Below, one piece after another: positions 49,437-58,501 of a stretch of DNA of 64,000 bases. How positions within the stretch are numbered: position 1 is the stretch's first letter; every line of letters starts with the position of its first letter. The position numbers and the translations under genes are program-made. The notes under the pieces were generated by a model. That model was not told where the DNA came from. It made no database searches and saw only the letters and a program-made list of their open reading frames with translations. The stretch covers positions 62,001 to 126,000 of the forward strand of contig NZ_BSNY01000007.1 of the NCBI RefSeq assembly GCF_030160235.1, given 5' to 3'. This stretch comes from Mesorhizobium huakuii. GTDB lineage: Bacteria; Pseudomonadota; Alphaproteobacteria; Rhizobiales; Rhizobiaceae.

Positions 49437-51413
49437 TCAGGCAGCGCGTTTGCGCCTGCGGTCCGGCGTAATGGCCTCTTCGGTCAGTTGCGCGATCGCT
49501 TCGGTAAGGCCAAGCGATTCCTGGTCGCGCGAGCCGAGCCGGCGGATATTGACCGTCTGTTCCTCCGCCTCGCGTTTGCCGCAGACCAGGATGACCGGCA
49601 CCTTGGCCAGGCTGTGCTCACGGACCTTGTAGTTGATCTTCTCGTTGCGCAGATCGGCTTCCGCCAGCAGCCCGGCGGCCTTCAGCTTTGCCACCACCTC
49701 GGTCGCGTAGCCGTCCGCCTCGGAGGTGATCGTCGCCACCACCACCTGCAGCGGCGCGAACCACAGCGGGAAATGACCGGAATAATTCTCGATCAGGATG
49801 CCGAGGAAACGCTCCATCGAACCGCAGATGGCGCGGTGCACCATGACCGGCTGCTTCTTCTCCGAATCCGAGCCGATATAGAAGGCGCCAAAGCGTTCCG
49901 GCAGGTTGAAGTCGACCTGCGTGGTGCCGCACTGCCATTCGCGGCCGATGGCGTCCTTCAGCACATATTCGAACTTCGGCCCGTAGAAGGCGCCCTCGCC
50001 CGGATTGATCGAGGTCTTGATCCGGTTGCCGGACCGCGTCCTGATCGTCTCCAGCACGCTGCCCATGATCGCCTCGGCATGGTCCCAGGCCTCATCGGTG
50101 CCGACACGCTTGTCCGGCCGCGTCGACAGCTTGACGCTGATTTCGTCGAAACCGAAATCGGCATAGGTCGACAGGATCAAATCGTTGATGCGCAGGCATT
50201 CCGACGCCAATTGCTCCTCGGTGCAGAAGATATGGGCATCATCCTGCGTGAAGCCGCGCACGCGCATCAGACCGTGCAGCGCGCCCGACGGTTCGTAGCG
50301 ATGCACATTGCCGAATTCCGCAAGTTTTACGGGCAGATCGCGATAAGACTTCAACCCATGCTTGAAAATCTGCACGTGACCCGGGCAGTTCATCGGCTTC
50401 AGCGCGAAGACACGGTCGTCGTCGGTGTCGTCGCCGGCGACCGTTACCTTGAACATGGCGTCGCGATACCAGCCCCAATGGCCTGACGTCTCCCACAGGC
50501 TCTTGTCGAGCACCTGCGGTGCGTTGACCTCCTGGTAGCCCTGCTCGTCAAGGCGGCGGCGCATGTAATTGACCAGGTTCTGGAACATCTTCCAGCCCTT
50601 GGCGTGCCAAAAGACGACGCCCGGCCCCTCTTCCTGGAAATGGAAGAGGTCCATCTCGCGGCCAAGCTTGCGATGGTCGCGCTTCTCGGCCTCCTCCAGC
50701 ATCGTCTGGTAGGCCTCGAGTTGCGCCTGGTCGGCCCAGGCCGTGCCGTAAATGCGCGTCAGCATCGGGTTGTTCGAATCGCCGCGCCAATAGGCACCGG
50801 CCACCTTCATCAGCTTGAAGGCACTGCCGATCTGACCGGTCGAGGCCATGTGCGGGCCACGGCAGAGATCGAACCAGTCGCCCTGGGCATAGATCTTGAG
50901 GTCCTGGTCCTCGGGAATGGCGTCGATCAGTTCCAGCTTGTAGCGCTCGCCCTTGTCGGCGAAGACCTTTTTCGCCTTGTCGCGCGACCAGACTTCCTTG
51001 GTGAACGGCTTGTTGCGCGCGATGATCTCGCGCATCTTCTTCTCGATCACCGGGAAATCATCCGGCGTGAACGGCTCGTTGCGGGCAAAGTCGTAGTAGA
51101 ATCCGTTCTCGATCACCGGCCCGATGGTCACCTGCGTTCCCGGCCACAACTCCTGAACGGCCTCCGCCAAAACGTGCGCGGTGTCGTGACGGATAAGCTC
51201 GAGCGCGCGCGCATCGTCGCGGGTGATGATCTCGACCTTGCCGGACTTGCCGAGCGGGTCGGAGAGGTCGCGCACGGTGCCGTCAATGGCATAGGCGACA
51301 GCCTTCTTGGCCAGCGACTTCGAGATCGATTCGGCAAGGCCCGCACCGGTCATCGCCGCGTCGTAGTCGCGGACGGAGCCATCGGGAAATGTCAGGGAAA
51401 CGGAATTCAGCAT
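49437..51413 (-). CDS. thrS: Threonine--tRNA ligase
   Basis: Class II aminoacyl-tRNA synthetase of 658 residues. Order: N-terminal TGS domain ([13 protein letters not shown]), editing domain with [19 protein letters not shown] (HxxxH), catalytic core with [10 protein letters not shown] (zinc Cys) and [14 protein letters not shown] (motif 2), motif 3 in [19 protein letters not shown], and the C-terminal anticodon-binding domain. The ATG has GGAGATAAA just upstream. It is followed by a strong terminator. Confidence 0.96.
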   Translation of the reverse strand: MLNSVSLTFPDGSVRDYDAAMTGAGLAESISKSLAKKAVAYAIDGTVRDLSDPLGKSGKVEIITRDDARALELIRHDTAHVLAEAVQELWPGTQVTIGPVIENGFYYDFARNEPFTPDDFPVIEKKMREIIARNKPFTKEVWSRDKAKKVFADKGERYKLELIDAIPEDQDLKIYAQGDWFDLCRGPHMASTGQIGSAFKLMKVAGAYWRGDSNNPMLTRIYGTAWADQAQLEAYQTMLEEAEKRDHRKLGREMDLFHFQEEGPGVVFWHAKGWKMFQNLVNYMRRRLDEQGYQEVNAPQVLDKSLWETSGHWGWYRDAMFKVTVAGDDTDDDRVFALKPMNCPGHVQIFKHGLKSYRDLPVKLAEFGNVHRYEPSGALHGLMRVRGFTQDDAHIFCTEEQLASECLRINDLILSTYADFGFDEISVKLSTRPDKRVGTDEAWDHAEAIMGSVLETIRTRSGNRIKTSINPGEGAFYGPKFEYVLKDAIGREWQCGTTQVDFNLPERFGAFYIGSDSEKKQPVMVHRAICGSMERFLGILIENYSGHFPLWFAPLQVVVATITSEADGYATEVVAKLKAAGLLAEADLRNEKINYKVREHSLAKVPVILVCGKREAEEQTVNIRRLGSRDQESLGLTEAIAQLTEEAITPDRRRKRAA

Positions 51414-51605
51414 TTTTATCTCCTATCCAGTCCCGCAAACGAGCGCGGGTGGTCGTGGGTAAGCCGGATGCACCCGGCAGCGGGCGGGTTTTAGAGGCAG
51501 CGTTGCGTCAGGTAAAGAGCTGCAATTGGCGCAGCCGTCAGGAAATGTCGCCACAGATGTCGCAGACACTTGCGAAAATGCACGACATCAACTGGAATCA
51601 TCAGC

Positions 51606-52442
51606 ATGGAAGACGCAACACCCAGCCGAACCGCCCTTGGCGTCGCCCGCATGCGGGCTTTGCATCAGTTCTCACCGCAGGCAGGGTTGTTTCGCGATCC
51701 CTACGCGATCGCGATTCTGGGTGAAGCCGCTCCCACGGCGCAGGAGCTTGAACAGGAAGACGAGCGCCGCCGGCGCATGCGCCTGTTCGTGGCGGCGCGC
51801 GCCCGCTTCGCCGAGGACTGGCTGGCGGCTGCGGTGCATCGCGGTGTCCGCCAACTTGTCGTACTTGGCGCCGGCCTCGATACGTTTTCGCTGCGCAATC
51901 CGTATCCGGACCTCAGCGTGTTCGAAGTCGATCACCCGGCCACGCAAGCCTGGAAACGCAAATGCATCGCCGATAGCGGTCTTGCCGAGCCAGCCGCCAC
52001 AAGGTTCGTGCCGGTCGATTTCGAGCGGCAAAGCCTGTCCGCGGAACTGGCCGCGGCCGGTTTGCAGTCGACCACGCCGAGCTTCTTCATCTGGCTGGGA
52101 GTCGTGCCCTACCTGACGAAGGAAGCGATCTTCAAAACCTTGTCCTGGATAGCCGGTATCCCCGGCTCGGAGGTCGTGTTCGACTATAGCGAACCGGCTG
52201 AGAACCGCGATTCGGCGGCACAGGCCGCGCTGGCCTTCCATGCGGCGCGCGTCGCGTCTGTCGGGGAGCCATGGATCAGCTTCTTCGTTCCGACCGAGCT
52301 GGCGAAATCCCTGGGGGAGCTTGGCTTCGACGAGATCGAGGATATCGAGAGCGGCGATATAGCCGCACGCTTTTCCAAGGCACCGAAGGGAATGACGAAC
52401 ACTTCCGGCGGCCATCTCATTCGCGCGCGCCGAACCGCCTGA
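51606..52442 (+). CDS. LCMT/PPM-type class I SAM-dependent methyltransferase
   Basis: Protein of 278 residues with the SAM-binding motif VVLGAGLDTFSLRNP near residue 87 and the acidic loop FEVDHPATQAWKRK, characteristic of the leucine-carboxyl-methyltransferase-like group common in actinobacteria and rhizobia. The substrate is unknown. The start at 51606 begins the conserved region; 51570 would add 12 residues. It is divergent from thrS and convergent with the beta-lactamase gene. Confidence 0.8.
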   Translation: MEDATPSRTALGVARMRALHQFSPQAGLFRDPYAIAILGEAAPTAQELEQEDERRRRMRLFVAARARFAEDWLAAAVHRGVRQLVVLGAGLDTFSLRNPYPDLSVFEVDHPATQAWKRKCIADSGLAEPAATRFVPVDFERQSLSAELAAAGLQSTTPSFFIWLGVVPYLTKEAIFKTLSWIAGIPGSEVVFDYSEPAENRDSAAQAALAFHAARVASVGEPWISFFVPTELAKSLGELGFDEIEDIESGDIAARFSKAPKGMTNTSGGHLIRARRTA

Positions 52443-52448
52443 CCGGAA

Positions 52449-53276
52449 TTACTTCACCAGCAACGGCAGATCTTTCAGGAACGCCGCCCGCGTCTTGAGG
52501 CCTTTTGGCATATCGGTGCGGGTGGCATCGACGACCAGGCGGGCAAAGACGATCTGCTGGCCGTCCTTTTTCGCCCAGCCGACGAACCAGCCGAGCGAAC
52601 GCTTGTCCCTGATCTTGTCGGCATCGTTGGCCAGCCTTGTGCTGCCGGTCTTGCCTTGCACCGTCCAGCCCCCGGCCTGGAACGTCGGGATGATGGCTGA
52701 CGTCATATCATAGGCCTTGGCCGAGACCGGCAACTTGCGCGCCAGCAGCTTACGCAGGAAATCGACCTGCTCGACCGGCGTGATCTTGAGCGAGGAGTTC
52801 ACCCAGGAATGGGTCAGCCCGTCATTCTTGCCGGTATTGCCGGAAACGTCCTTGTTGCCATAGTCGAGTTTCGAGACATAGCCGGCAAAATTCTCCGCTC
52901 CAAGCTTGCGGGTGATTTCACGCGAGTACCAGAGGATCGAATCCTTTTCCCATATCGTCGGGTCGACTGTCTTCTGGTCCCGCTTCACGGCATTGAATTC
53001 GGGTTTGTAGTCCCAGCTCGGCGTGTGCTCATCGCTCAGGATCCCGGCGTCATAGCCAATTAGCGAAAGCGGCACCTTGAACGTCGAGGCTGGGCTGAAC
53101 CGCTGATCGCAGGTGCCATCCTGATAAAGCACCTTGCCGCTCGCCGCATCGGCGATGAGCGTGCACTGTACATCCCCAAGCGGCGCCGATTGCGCGCGCA
53201 TCGGGAACCCCAGCAGCCAGGCGAGCAGGAAGAGGACTCCAGCCAGGATAAAGGGAAGACGGTCGATGTTACGCAT
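52449..53276 (-). CDS. Class D beta-lactamase (OXA-type)
   Basis: Penicilloyl-serine hydrolase of 275 residues. An N-terminal hydrophobic stretch (LPFILAGVLFLLAWLLGF) exports or anchors it. Catalytic motifs: STFK at 64-67 (nucleophile S64, carbamylated K67), YGN at 139-141, SWVNSSLKI near 157-165 and KTG at 209-211. The second motif, usually SxV, reads SIL at 113-115 if my alignment is right. The last part resembles OXA-1-like enzymes. No adjacent regulator of the usual type is visible, although a LysR gene lies 0.9 kb upstream on the other strand. Chromosomal class D genes are known in environmental proteobacteria. Confidence 0.88.
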   Translation of the reverse strand: MRNIDRLPFILAGVLFLLAWLLGFPMRAQSAPLGDVQCTLIADAASGKVLYQDGTCDQRFSPASTFKVPLSLIGYDAGILSDEHTPSWDYKPEFNAVKRDQKTVDPTIWEKDSILWYSREITRKLGAENFAGYVSKLDYGNKDVSGNTGKNDGLTHSWVNSSLKITPVEQVDFLRKLLARKLPVSAKAYDMTSAIIPTFQAGGWTVQGKTGSTRLANDADKIRDKRSLGWFVGWAKKDGQQIVFARLVVDATRTDMPKGLKTRAAFLKDLPLLVK

Positions 53277-53423
53277 TGATGCTCGCTCCAGTGGGGTGTT
53301 CGCCAGCGGGCTTAGCGAGGTCTCTTGTCTCGATTTTGTCTCAAATGCGCAGTCTTTGTGCAGGCTTGCGTTAACCCTACCGGATCGTAAACATGCGCCC
53401 TGCCCGAGATGTGGCCGGCGCGA

Positions 53424-53798
53424 TCATGCCCGCTTTTCGGCGCGCTTGCGGCCGATCCGCCAGTACCGCCACGGCATGAACCAGACATAGCGATCCGCCA
53501 GCACTTCCGGTACCAGGTCGATGCCGTGCGTGCCGAACGGCCCGCAGCGCAGCACGCGGAAAAATCCCATCCAGCCGCCGGCCCACAGGCCATGGCGGGC
53601 GATCGCCTCATGCGCGTATTCGGAACAGGTCGGCAGATGCCGGCAGGAATTGCCGATAAAGCCAGACAAAGTCAGCTGGTAGAGACGTACGAACGAGGTG
53701 CCGAGAAGACGGCCAGGCGTCTTGCGCCATGGGCCCGGCCAGTTGCGGCCACGCCCTGGTGGTCTGGCGCTATGCGCATGCCCATGATGGTCGCGCAC
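53424..53798 (-). CDS. yidD: Membrane protein insertion efficiency factor YidD
   Basis: Protein of 124 residues with the YidD core: RLYQLTLSGFIGNSCRHLPTCSEYA, then HGLWAGGWMGFFRVLRCGPFGTHGID. Three cysteines (CRH, TCSEY, RCGPF) are the conserved set. The family helps YidC-dependent membrane-protein insertion and often sits in the rnpA-yidC operon; here it stands alone. I chose the GTG at 53798 because GGAG lies seven bases upstream; the frame extends to 53867 with non-conserved sequence. Confidence 0.85.
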   Translation of the reverse strand: MRDHHGHAHSARPPGRGRNWPGPWRKTPGRLLGTSFVRLYQLTLSGFIGNSCRHLPTCSEYAHEAIARHGLWAGGWMGFFRVLRCGPFGTHGIDLVPEVLADRYVWFMPWRYWRIGRKRAEKRA

Positions 53799-53863
53799 CG
53801 CAGTCTCCGTATCGCGTTTCCCATGCGATAGATGTGAGCTTCGGCTGGAGAACGCAATCCCTT

Positions 53864-54046
53864 TCACTTCCTCCCCTCACCATTGGCTTCAGTGTCTTGA
53901 ACGCGAAAAGGATGCAGGTCGGTCGAAGGCGACCAACGGCCAGGTCTTGTCGGTTCTTCGCGGCGTTTTGCATGCAGTCTGCCGCCATGCCGTTGAAACG
54001 TCGCGATCAGCATCACGTCGCGGAGAATACTCAGAAATTCATTCAT
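53864..54046 (-). CDS. Possible 60-residue small protein
   Basis: A short frame with an excellent ribosome-binding site (AGGAGAT six bases before the ATG) that starts MNEFLSILRDVMLIATFQRH and is divergent from the LysR gene. The first 20 residues are hydrophobic-amphipathic; the rest is basic and unlike any family I know. It may be a small membrane-associated protein, or the broken 5' end of a longer gene once controlled by the LysR protein. Apart from it the 53799-54131 gap holds no other feature I can support. Confidence 0.35.
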   Translation of the reverse strand: MNEFLSILRDVMLIATFQRHGGRLHAKRREEPTRPGRWSPSTDLHPFRVQDTEANGEGRK

Positions 54047-54131
54047 CTCAGATCTCCTTTGACGCCGATTAGACCGCTGCTGGCCATAGCCCTCAAACGA
54101 GTATATTTTCCGCCTCGGATAACTTGAGATT

Positions 54132-55046
54132 ATGCGAATGAAGCGCGGACGGCTCCCGCTGACGGCACTGAGGAGTTTCGAGGCAGCCGGCCGGCATCTG
54201 AGCTTCAGCCGGGCGGCTGAAGAGCTTTTCGTTTCACAGGCGGCGATCAGCCGACAAATACGGGAATTGGAAATCTTGATCGGCAGGCCACTCTTCGAGC
54301 GGCTTCACCGCAGAGTCGAATTGACGGAAACGGGGCAAACGCTCCTCGGTCAATTGACCACCAGCTTTGACGACATCGACCGTCGGCTGTCGGAAATCAT
54401 CAGCAAGCCGGCTCAGAGCCCGTTGCGGGTCAGCGTCGAGCCATCCTTTGCGGGCGAATTTCTGATACAGCGGCTCAATTCGTTCCAGCAACACCATCCT
54501 GAGATCGACATTTCGGTCGACGCGGACTCTCGGCTTATAGAGTTTCGTGGCCACGAAGCAGAAATCGCGATCCGATACGGAGCCCATGCCCGGTCCTGGC
54601 CACGTACCGAAGCGCGGCATTTGGTCGACGTTCTGGTGACGCCGGTCATGGCATCGGGATTGCTTGCGTCGGGCGCGCCCCTGACATCGCCTGTCGACCT
54701 ACGGCACTACACCTTGCTCCATGACTACAATCGCGATGGCTGGGCGACCTGGTTTCAGGCAATGGGCCTTCCAGAACTCGCCCTCCAGAGAGGACCGCTT
54801 TACACGGACGCCGCGCTTGCCATGCAGGCCGCGAAACTTGGGCACGGTGTTGCTTTGGGCGATCGCATTCTGAACGGCGCAGATCTTCATGCCGGTCTTT
54901 TGGTCCGTCCGTTCGAAATGGAAGTCCCTTATGGCGCGTATTGGCTTGTCGCCTCCGACTTCCGGCGCCTTAGCCGCCAGGCGGAGGTTTTTGTGGACTG
55001 GCTTGTCGAAGAGCTGCGCGCGAGACCAACGGACGGTGAGGTCTAA
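54132..55046 (+). CDS. LysR family transcriptional regulator (GcvA-like)
   Basis: Protein of 304 residues. N-terminal winged helix-turn-helix LPLTALRSFEAAGRHLSFSRA followed by AEELFVSQAAISRQIRELE, then a substrate-binding domain of the GcvA type (AIRYGAHARSWPR; LGHGVALGDR). The effector and target are unknown; the divergent start points at the small frame at 54046 as a possible target. The intergenic region contains the palindrome TCCGCCTCGGA at 54109-54119. The start may be 54132 or the ATG at 54138. Confidence 0.88.
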   Translation: MRMKRGRLPLTALRSFEAAGRHLSFSRAAEELFVSQAAISRQIRELEILIGRPLFERLHRRVELTETGQTLLGQLTTSFDDIDRRLSEIISKPAQSPLRVSVEPSFAGEFLIQRLNSFQQHHPEIDISVDADSRLIEFRGHEAEIAIRYGAHARSWPRTEARHLVDVLVTPVMASGLLASGAPLTSPVDLRHYTLLHDYNRDGWATWFQAMGLPELALQRGPLYTDAALAMQAAKLGHGVALGDRILNGADLHAGLLVRPFEMEVPYGAYWLVASDFRRLSRQAEVFVDWLVEELRARPTDGEV

Positions 55047-55103
55047 GCCACCCATTCCGCACGTCTCCTGTCCCTCGCTAAATGGAACCCACCAGGCTCG
55101 CGG

Positions 55104-55538
55104 CTACTTTGCCTTTTTGTATTTTTCGAGAAACTTGTCGATGTCGTTTGCCCCGGCTGCCGGAGGCCCGCCCATTGTGACGTGCGCCGGGTGGAATGTC
55201 AGGACGACCTCACGCCACAGATCATAATGGGCCGCGTAGGGCACCAGCCCGGAAAATGGCGCGCAGCGCGTGATTGCCCGCGCGGCGGCCTCGGCGACCT
55301 TGTCGAGCGGTGGTGTCACAGGATCGAGGATCTTCGGCGGGCCGGCGAGCGAACCGTCCTTGTTCAGGTTGATCCGGACGCGCGCAACGCTCGTGGCATT
55401 TGCGGGCACTGCCCAACAGGCCTGGATAGCCTTCATGAGATAACCGTGGATATCCCACGTGACTGCCACGTCGGCCCGGCTCGCGCCGCAGCCCGAGATG
55501 AGTGCGGCGGCAAGGCTCCAAAACGAATACCGGGCCAT
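55104..55538 (-). CDS. TonB-like C-terminal domain lipoprotein
   Basis: Protein of 144 residues with a lipobox-like signal (AALISGC, Cys17) and a body resembling the TonB/TolA C-terminal domain: an N-terminal helix with an ACWAVP segment, then ARVRINLNKDGSLAGPPKIL and a helix DKVAEAAARAITRCAPF. Such domains bind periplasmic partners of envelope complexes. It carries no TonB-type proline-rich spacer, so a free periplasmic or lipid-anchored role is more likely. Neighbour genes give no clue. Confidence 0.68.
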   Translation of the reverse strand: MARYSFWSLAAALISGCGASRADVAVTWDIHGYLMKAIQACWAVPANATSVARVRINLNKDGSLAGPPKILDPVTPPLDKVAEAAARAITRCAPFSGLVPYAAHYDLWREVVLTFHPAHVTMGGPPAAGANDIDKFLEKYKKAK

Positions 55539-55601
55539 GGAAGGGTCGGTGTCGCGGGCTGCCGCGAAGTCCGCACATCGTGAGAATGGAAAACGGCAAG
55601 A

Positions 55602-56048
55602 TCAGGCCGCTTGTTCGGCGCGCTTCTTCTCGATCTGGCCGATAGCGTCGACCACGGCGTCGAAGGTCAGCATGGTCGAGGCATGGCGTGCCTTGTAGTC
55701 GCGCACCGGCTCGAGGTACTTCAGGTCGGCGAAGCGCCCTTCCGGCGGCGCGCCGTTCTCCTTCAGCATCTTCAGCATGGTGTCGCGCACCGTGCGCAAT
55801 TCCTCGGCGCTCGCGCCGACCACATTCTGGGCCATGATCGAGGACGACGCCTGGCCGAGCGCGCAGGCCTTCACGTCATGGGCGAAGTCGGTGACCACGC
55901 CGTCCTCCATCTTGAGATCGACGGTAACGGTCGAGCCGCACAGCTTGGAATGGGCCTTGGCGGTCGCGTCCGGATGATCGAGCCGTCCGATGCGGGCGAT
56001 GTTTCCGGCAAAACCGAGAATTTTCGCGTTGTAGACATCGTTGATCAT
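55602..56048 (-). CDS. IscU/NifU-like Fe-S scaffold with two cysteines
   Basis: Protein of 148 residues of the IscU/SufU scaffold family. The ligand loops SKLCGSTVTVDLK and VKACALGQASSSIMA carry two of the three usual cysteines; at the third position, near residue 126, the sequence reads YKARHASTML, so His replaces Cys. There are no other cysteines. I recall the same substitution in rhizobial homologues beside folE. The exact role (assembly, transfer or a regulatory function) is uncertain. The start at 56048 opens MINDVYNAKILGFAG. It is divergent from folE. Confidence 0.85.
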   Translation of the reverse strand: MINDVYNAKILGFAGNIARIGRLDHPDATAKAHSKLCGSTVTVDLKMEDGVVTDFAHDVKACALGQASSSIMAQNVVGASAEELRTVRDTMLKMLKENGAPPEGRFADLKYLEPVRDYKARHASTMLTFDAVVDAIGQIEKKRAEQAA

Positions 56049-56121
56049 TATTTTCCAATCCGTCGCCGCCAAGCGAACAGCGATTGCCGCTGCTGCGTCT
56101 TCCTTTCGCTCGCTACGACCT

Positions 56122-56151
56122 TATATAATGCTGGCAGTCCGGTAACGACAA
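56122..56151 (-). promoter_or_regulatory. Candidate promoter of the IscU-like gene
   Basis: On the minus strand, TTGTCG (56151-56146), an 18-base spacer and TATATA (56127-56122), 74 bases before the ATG. Found by eye. Confidence 0.4.
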
Positions 56152-56289
56152 GGCGATGAGCGCCGCTGTCCTGGCCGGGAAGTTCACGCCGCTTACGGGG
56201 CTGGAAACGGGGCGAGTTTCCGACACCGAAAGGTCGTGGTCCGTTCAACTCGTTCCTCCTTGGAGAGGAACTACGGGAGACGCCTTTTT

Positions 56290-56925
56290 ATGGATGCCGT
56301 CATCAAGAAACTCATGCCCCAGTCCGTCTACATGGAAAAGCCGGTCACCGACCGGCCGAGCGAAGCTGAGGTTGAGGCGGCCGTGCGCACATTGCTGCGC
56401 TGGACCGGCGACAATCCGGACCGCGAGGGGCTGATCGATACGCCCAAGCGCGTGGCCAAGGCCTACCGTGAAATGTTCGGCGGCTACGACATGTGCCCGG
56501 CCGAGGAACTCGGCCGCACCTTCGAGGAGGTCGCCGGCTACGACGATCTCGTCATCGTCAAGGACATTCAGTTCCACTCGCATTGCGAGCACCACATGGT
56601 GCCGATCATCGGCAAGGCACATGTCGGCTACCTGCCGGATGGCAAGGTCGTCGGCCTGTCCAAGATCGCGCGCGTCGTCGATATCTTCGCCCATCGGCTG
56701 CAGACGCAGGAAGCGCTGACCGCGCAGATCGCCGGCGTCATCCAGGATGTGCTCAATCCTCGCGGCGTCGCTGTCATGATCGAGGCCGAGCACATGTGCA
56801 TGGCCATGCGCGGCATCCGCAAGCAGGGCTCCACCACCCTCACCTCCACCTTCACCGGCGTCTTCAAGGATACGCCCGAGGAGCAGGTTCGTTTTGTCAC
56901 CATGGTGCGTGGCGGCGGGGCGTAA
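56290..56925 (+). CDS. folE: GTP cyclohydrolase I
   Basis: Enzyme of 211 residues that opens GTP to 7,8-dihydroneopterin triphosphate, first step of folate synthesis. It has the type IA zinc site: [19 protein letters not shown] (Cys and His ligands) and [17 protein letters not shown] (second Cys), and the C-terminal STFTGVF. The start at 56290 begins the conserved [11 protein letters not shown]. It is 41 bases before hisI, same strand. Confidence 0.95.
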   Translation: MDAVIKKLMPQSVYMEKPVTDRPSEAEVEAAVRTLLRWTGDNPDREGLIDTPKRVAKAYREMFGGYDMCPAEELGRTFEEVAGYDDLVIVKDIQFHSHCEHHMVPIIGKAHVGYLPDGKVVGLSKIARVVDIFAHRLQTQEALTAQIAGVIQDVLNPRGVAVMIEAEHMCMAMRGIRKQGSTTLTSTFTGVFKDTPEEQVRFVTMVRGGGA

Positions 56926-56966
56926 GCCCCTCGCCGGCGTCTGGTCAACAGGAAAATAGACCGGCG

Positions 56967-57428
56967 ATGTCGGCACTGGAATTTCCCAAAACTCCATCTG
57001 ACAAGAAGGCCTTGGAGGAAGGCGCGGTGTTCTCGCCGCGCTTTGACGCCGCCGGCCTTGTCACCGTCGTCGTCACCGATGCCGAAGACGGCATGCTGCT
57101 GATGGTCGCGCACATGAATGCGCAAGCACTCGCGCTGACACTGGAAACCGGCATCGCCCACTATTGGTCGCGCTCGCGCAACGCGCTTTGGAAGAAGGGC
57201 GAAACCTCGGGCAATTTCCAGCATGTCGTCGAGATGCGCACCGACTGCGATCAGGACGCATTGTGGCTGCGCGTCAAAGTGTTGGGCCACGACGCAACCT
57301 GTCACACCGGCCGGCGTTCATGCTTTTATCGGACGGTGGGGCTCGTCGACGGCAAGGGGACGCTTGTTGACGACGGCAGCAAGCCGCTGTTCGATGCGGA
57401 ATTCACGTATCGGAAGCCATCGTCTTGA
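56967..57428 (+). CDS. hisI: Phosphoribosyl-AMP cyclohydrolase
   Basis: Stand-alone HisI of 153 residues (histidine synthesis, third step). Zinc and Mg motifs are visible: [30 protein letters not shown] and [11 protein letters not shown]. No fused HisE domain is present. It is downstream of folE with an AGGAAAA ribosome-binding site; hisI next to folE is a recurrent rhizobial arrangement. Confidence 0.94.
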   Translation: MSALEFPKTPSDKKALEEGAVFSPRFDAAGLVTVVVTDAEDGMLLMVAHMNAQALALTLETGIAHYWSRSRNALWKKGETSGNFQHVVEMRTDCDQDALWLRVKVLGHDATCHTGRRSCFYRTVGLVDGKGTLVDDGSKPLFDAEFTYRKPSS

Positions 57429-57509
57429 ACCATCTGCCTCACGCCAACCACACAGATTCATCATTTCGATACGGCCTGTCCGTATATTAGTCTTGGGACA
57501 AGGGAGATC

Positions 57510-58484
57510 ATGATGCTCGAGTGGGCGTCATTGCGGAACAGACCAGATGTCAGGGAGGCCAACGGCCTGACCTCTTCCGGCGGTGCGTCCGAAACCAAAT
57601 CTCCCAAGAAAACAGGCATTTCGCTCGCTTTGGGCGGCGGTTGCGCCAGAGGCTGGGCTCATATCGGCGTGCTGCGCGCGCTCGATGAAGCCGGCATCGA
57701 AGTCTCTATGATCGCCGGCACCTCGATTGGCGCACTGGTCGGCGGCTGTTATCTCGCCGGCAAACTGGATGAGCTGGAAGAGTTCGCCCGCAGCCTCACC
57801 AAGCGACGCATTTTCGGCCTGCTCGATCTCAATCTGCGCGGCAGCGGCCTGTTCGGCGGCATGAAACTCGATGCCCGTCTGCGCGAGCATGTGGCGGGCG
57901 TCCGTTTCGAGGACCTGCCGAAACCCTTCGTCAGCGTCGCGTCGGAAATCCGCACCGGCCACGAGATCTGGCTGTCGCACGGCTCGCTGATCACAGCCAT
58001 GCGCGCGTCCTACGCATTGCCTGGCGTGTTCGAGCCGGTGAATTGCAACGGCCGCATGCTGGTCGACGGCGCGCTGGTCAATCCGGTTCCGGTCTCGGTT
58101 TGCCGCGCCTACGAACAGCCGCTGGTCGTGGCGGTCAATCTTCACTACGACCTGTTCGGCCGCGCCGCCGTGATCAAGCACAGCGCCGGCGAACTGGTTG
58201 TCGAAAAGGACGCGCCGCGCGCCGGCCATGTCGACCCGCAGCACCAGTCGCATCAGAGCCGCCTCGGCATCACCGGCGTCATGGTCGAGGCTTTCAACAT
58301 CATCCAGGACCGCATTTCGCGCGCCAGGCTGGCCGGCGATCCGCCCGACATGTCGCTGCAGCCCAAGCTCAGCCATATCGGCCTCACCGAATTCCATCGC
58401 GCCGACGAGGCGATCCAGCTCGGTTATCAGGCGACGATGGCCCAGATCGGCGAGCTGACCCGGCTGCAGACCGTTCTCGCCTGA
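57510..58484 (+). CDS. Patatin-like phospholipase (RssA-like)
   Basis: Protein of 324 residues with the patatin catalytic dyad: oxyanion loop GGGCARGWAHIGV near residue 43, nucleophile serine in AGTSIGALVGG near 70, and the partner aspartate in DGALVNPVP near 188. It should be a cytosolic or membrane-peripheral serine lipase; the natural lipid is unknown. The ATG pair at 57510/57513 follows GGGAGAT. It converges on recJ, 17 bases away. Confidence 0.87.
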   Translation: MMLEWASLRNRPDVREANGLTSSGGASETKSPKKTGISLALGGGCARGWAHIGVLRALDEAGIEVSMIAGTSIGALVGGCYLAGKLDELEEFARSLTKRRIFGLLDLNLRGSGLFGGMKLDARLREHVAGVRFEDLPKPFVSVASEIRTGHEIWLSHGSLITAMRASYALPGVFEPVNCNGRMLVDGALVNPVPVSVCRAYEQPLVVAVNLHYDLFGRAAVIKHSAGELVVEKDAPRAGHVDPQHQSHQSRLGITGVMVEAFNIIQDRISRARLAGDPPDMSLQPKLSHIGLTEFHRADEAIQLGYQATMAQIGELTRLQTVLA

Positions 58485-58501
58485 TCAAGTCCGGATAGCG
58501 C

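Noticed and set aside
52449-55046. AmpR-like control of the class D beta-lactamase by the nearby LysR gene
   Set aside because: The LysR gene is not directly divergent from the beta-lactamase gene; yidD and another frame lie between them, and no shared intergenic operator exists.
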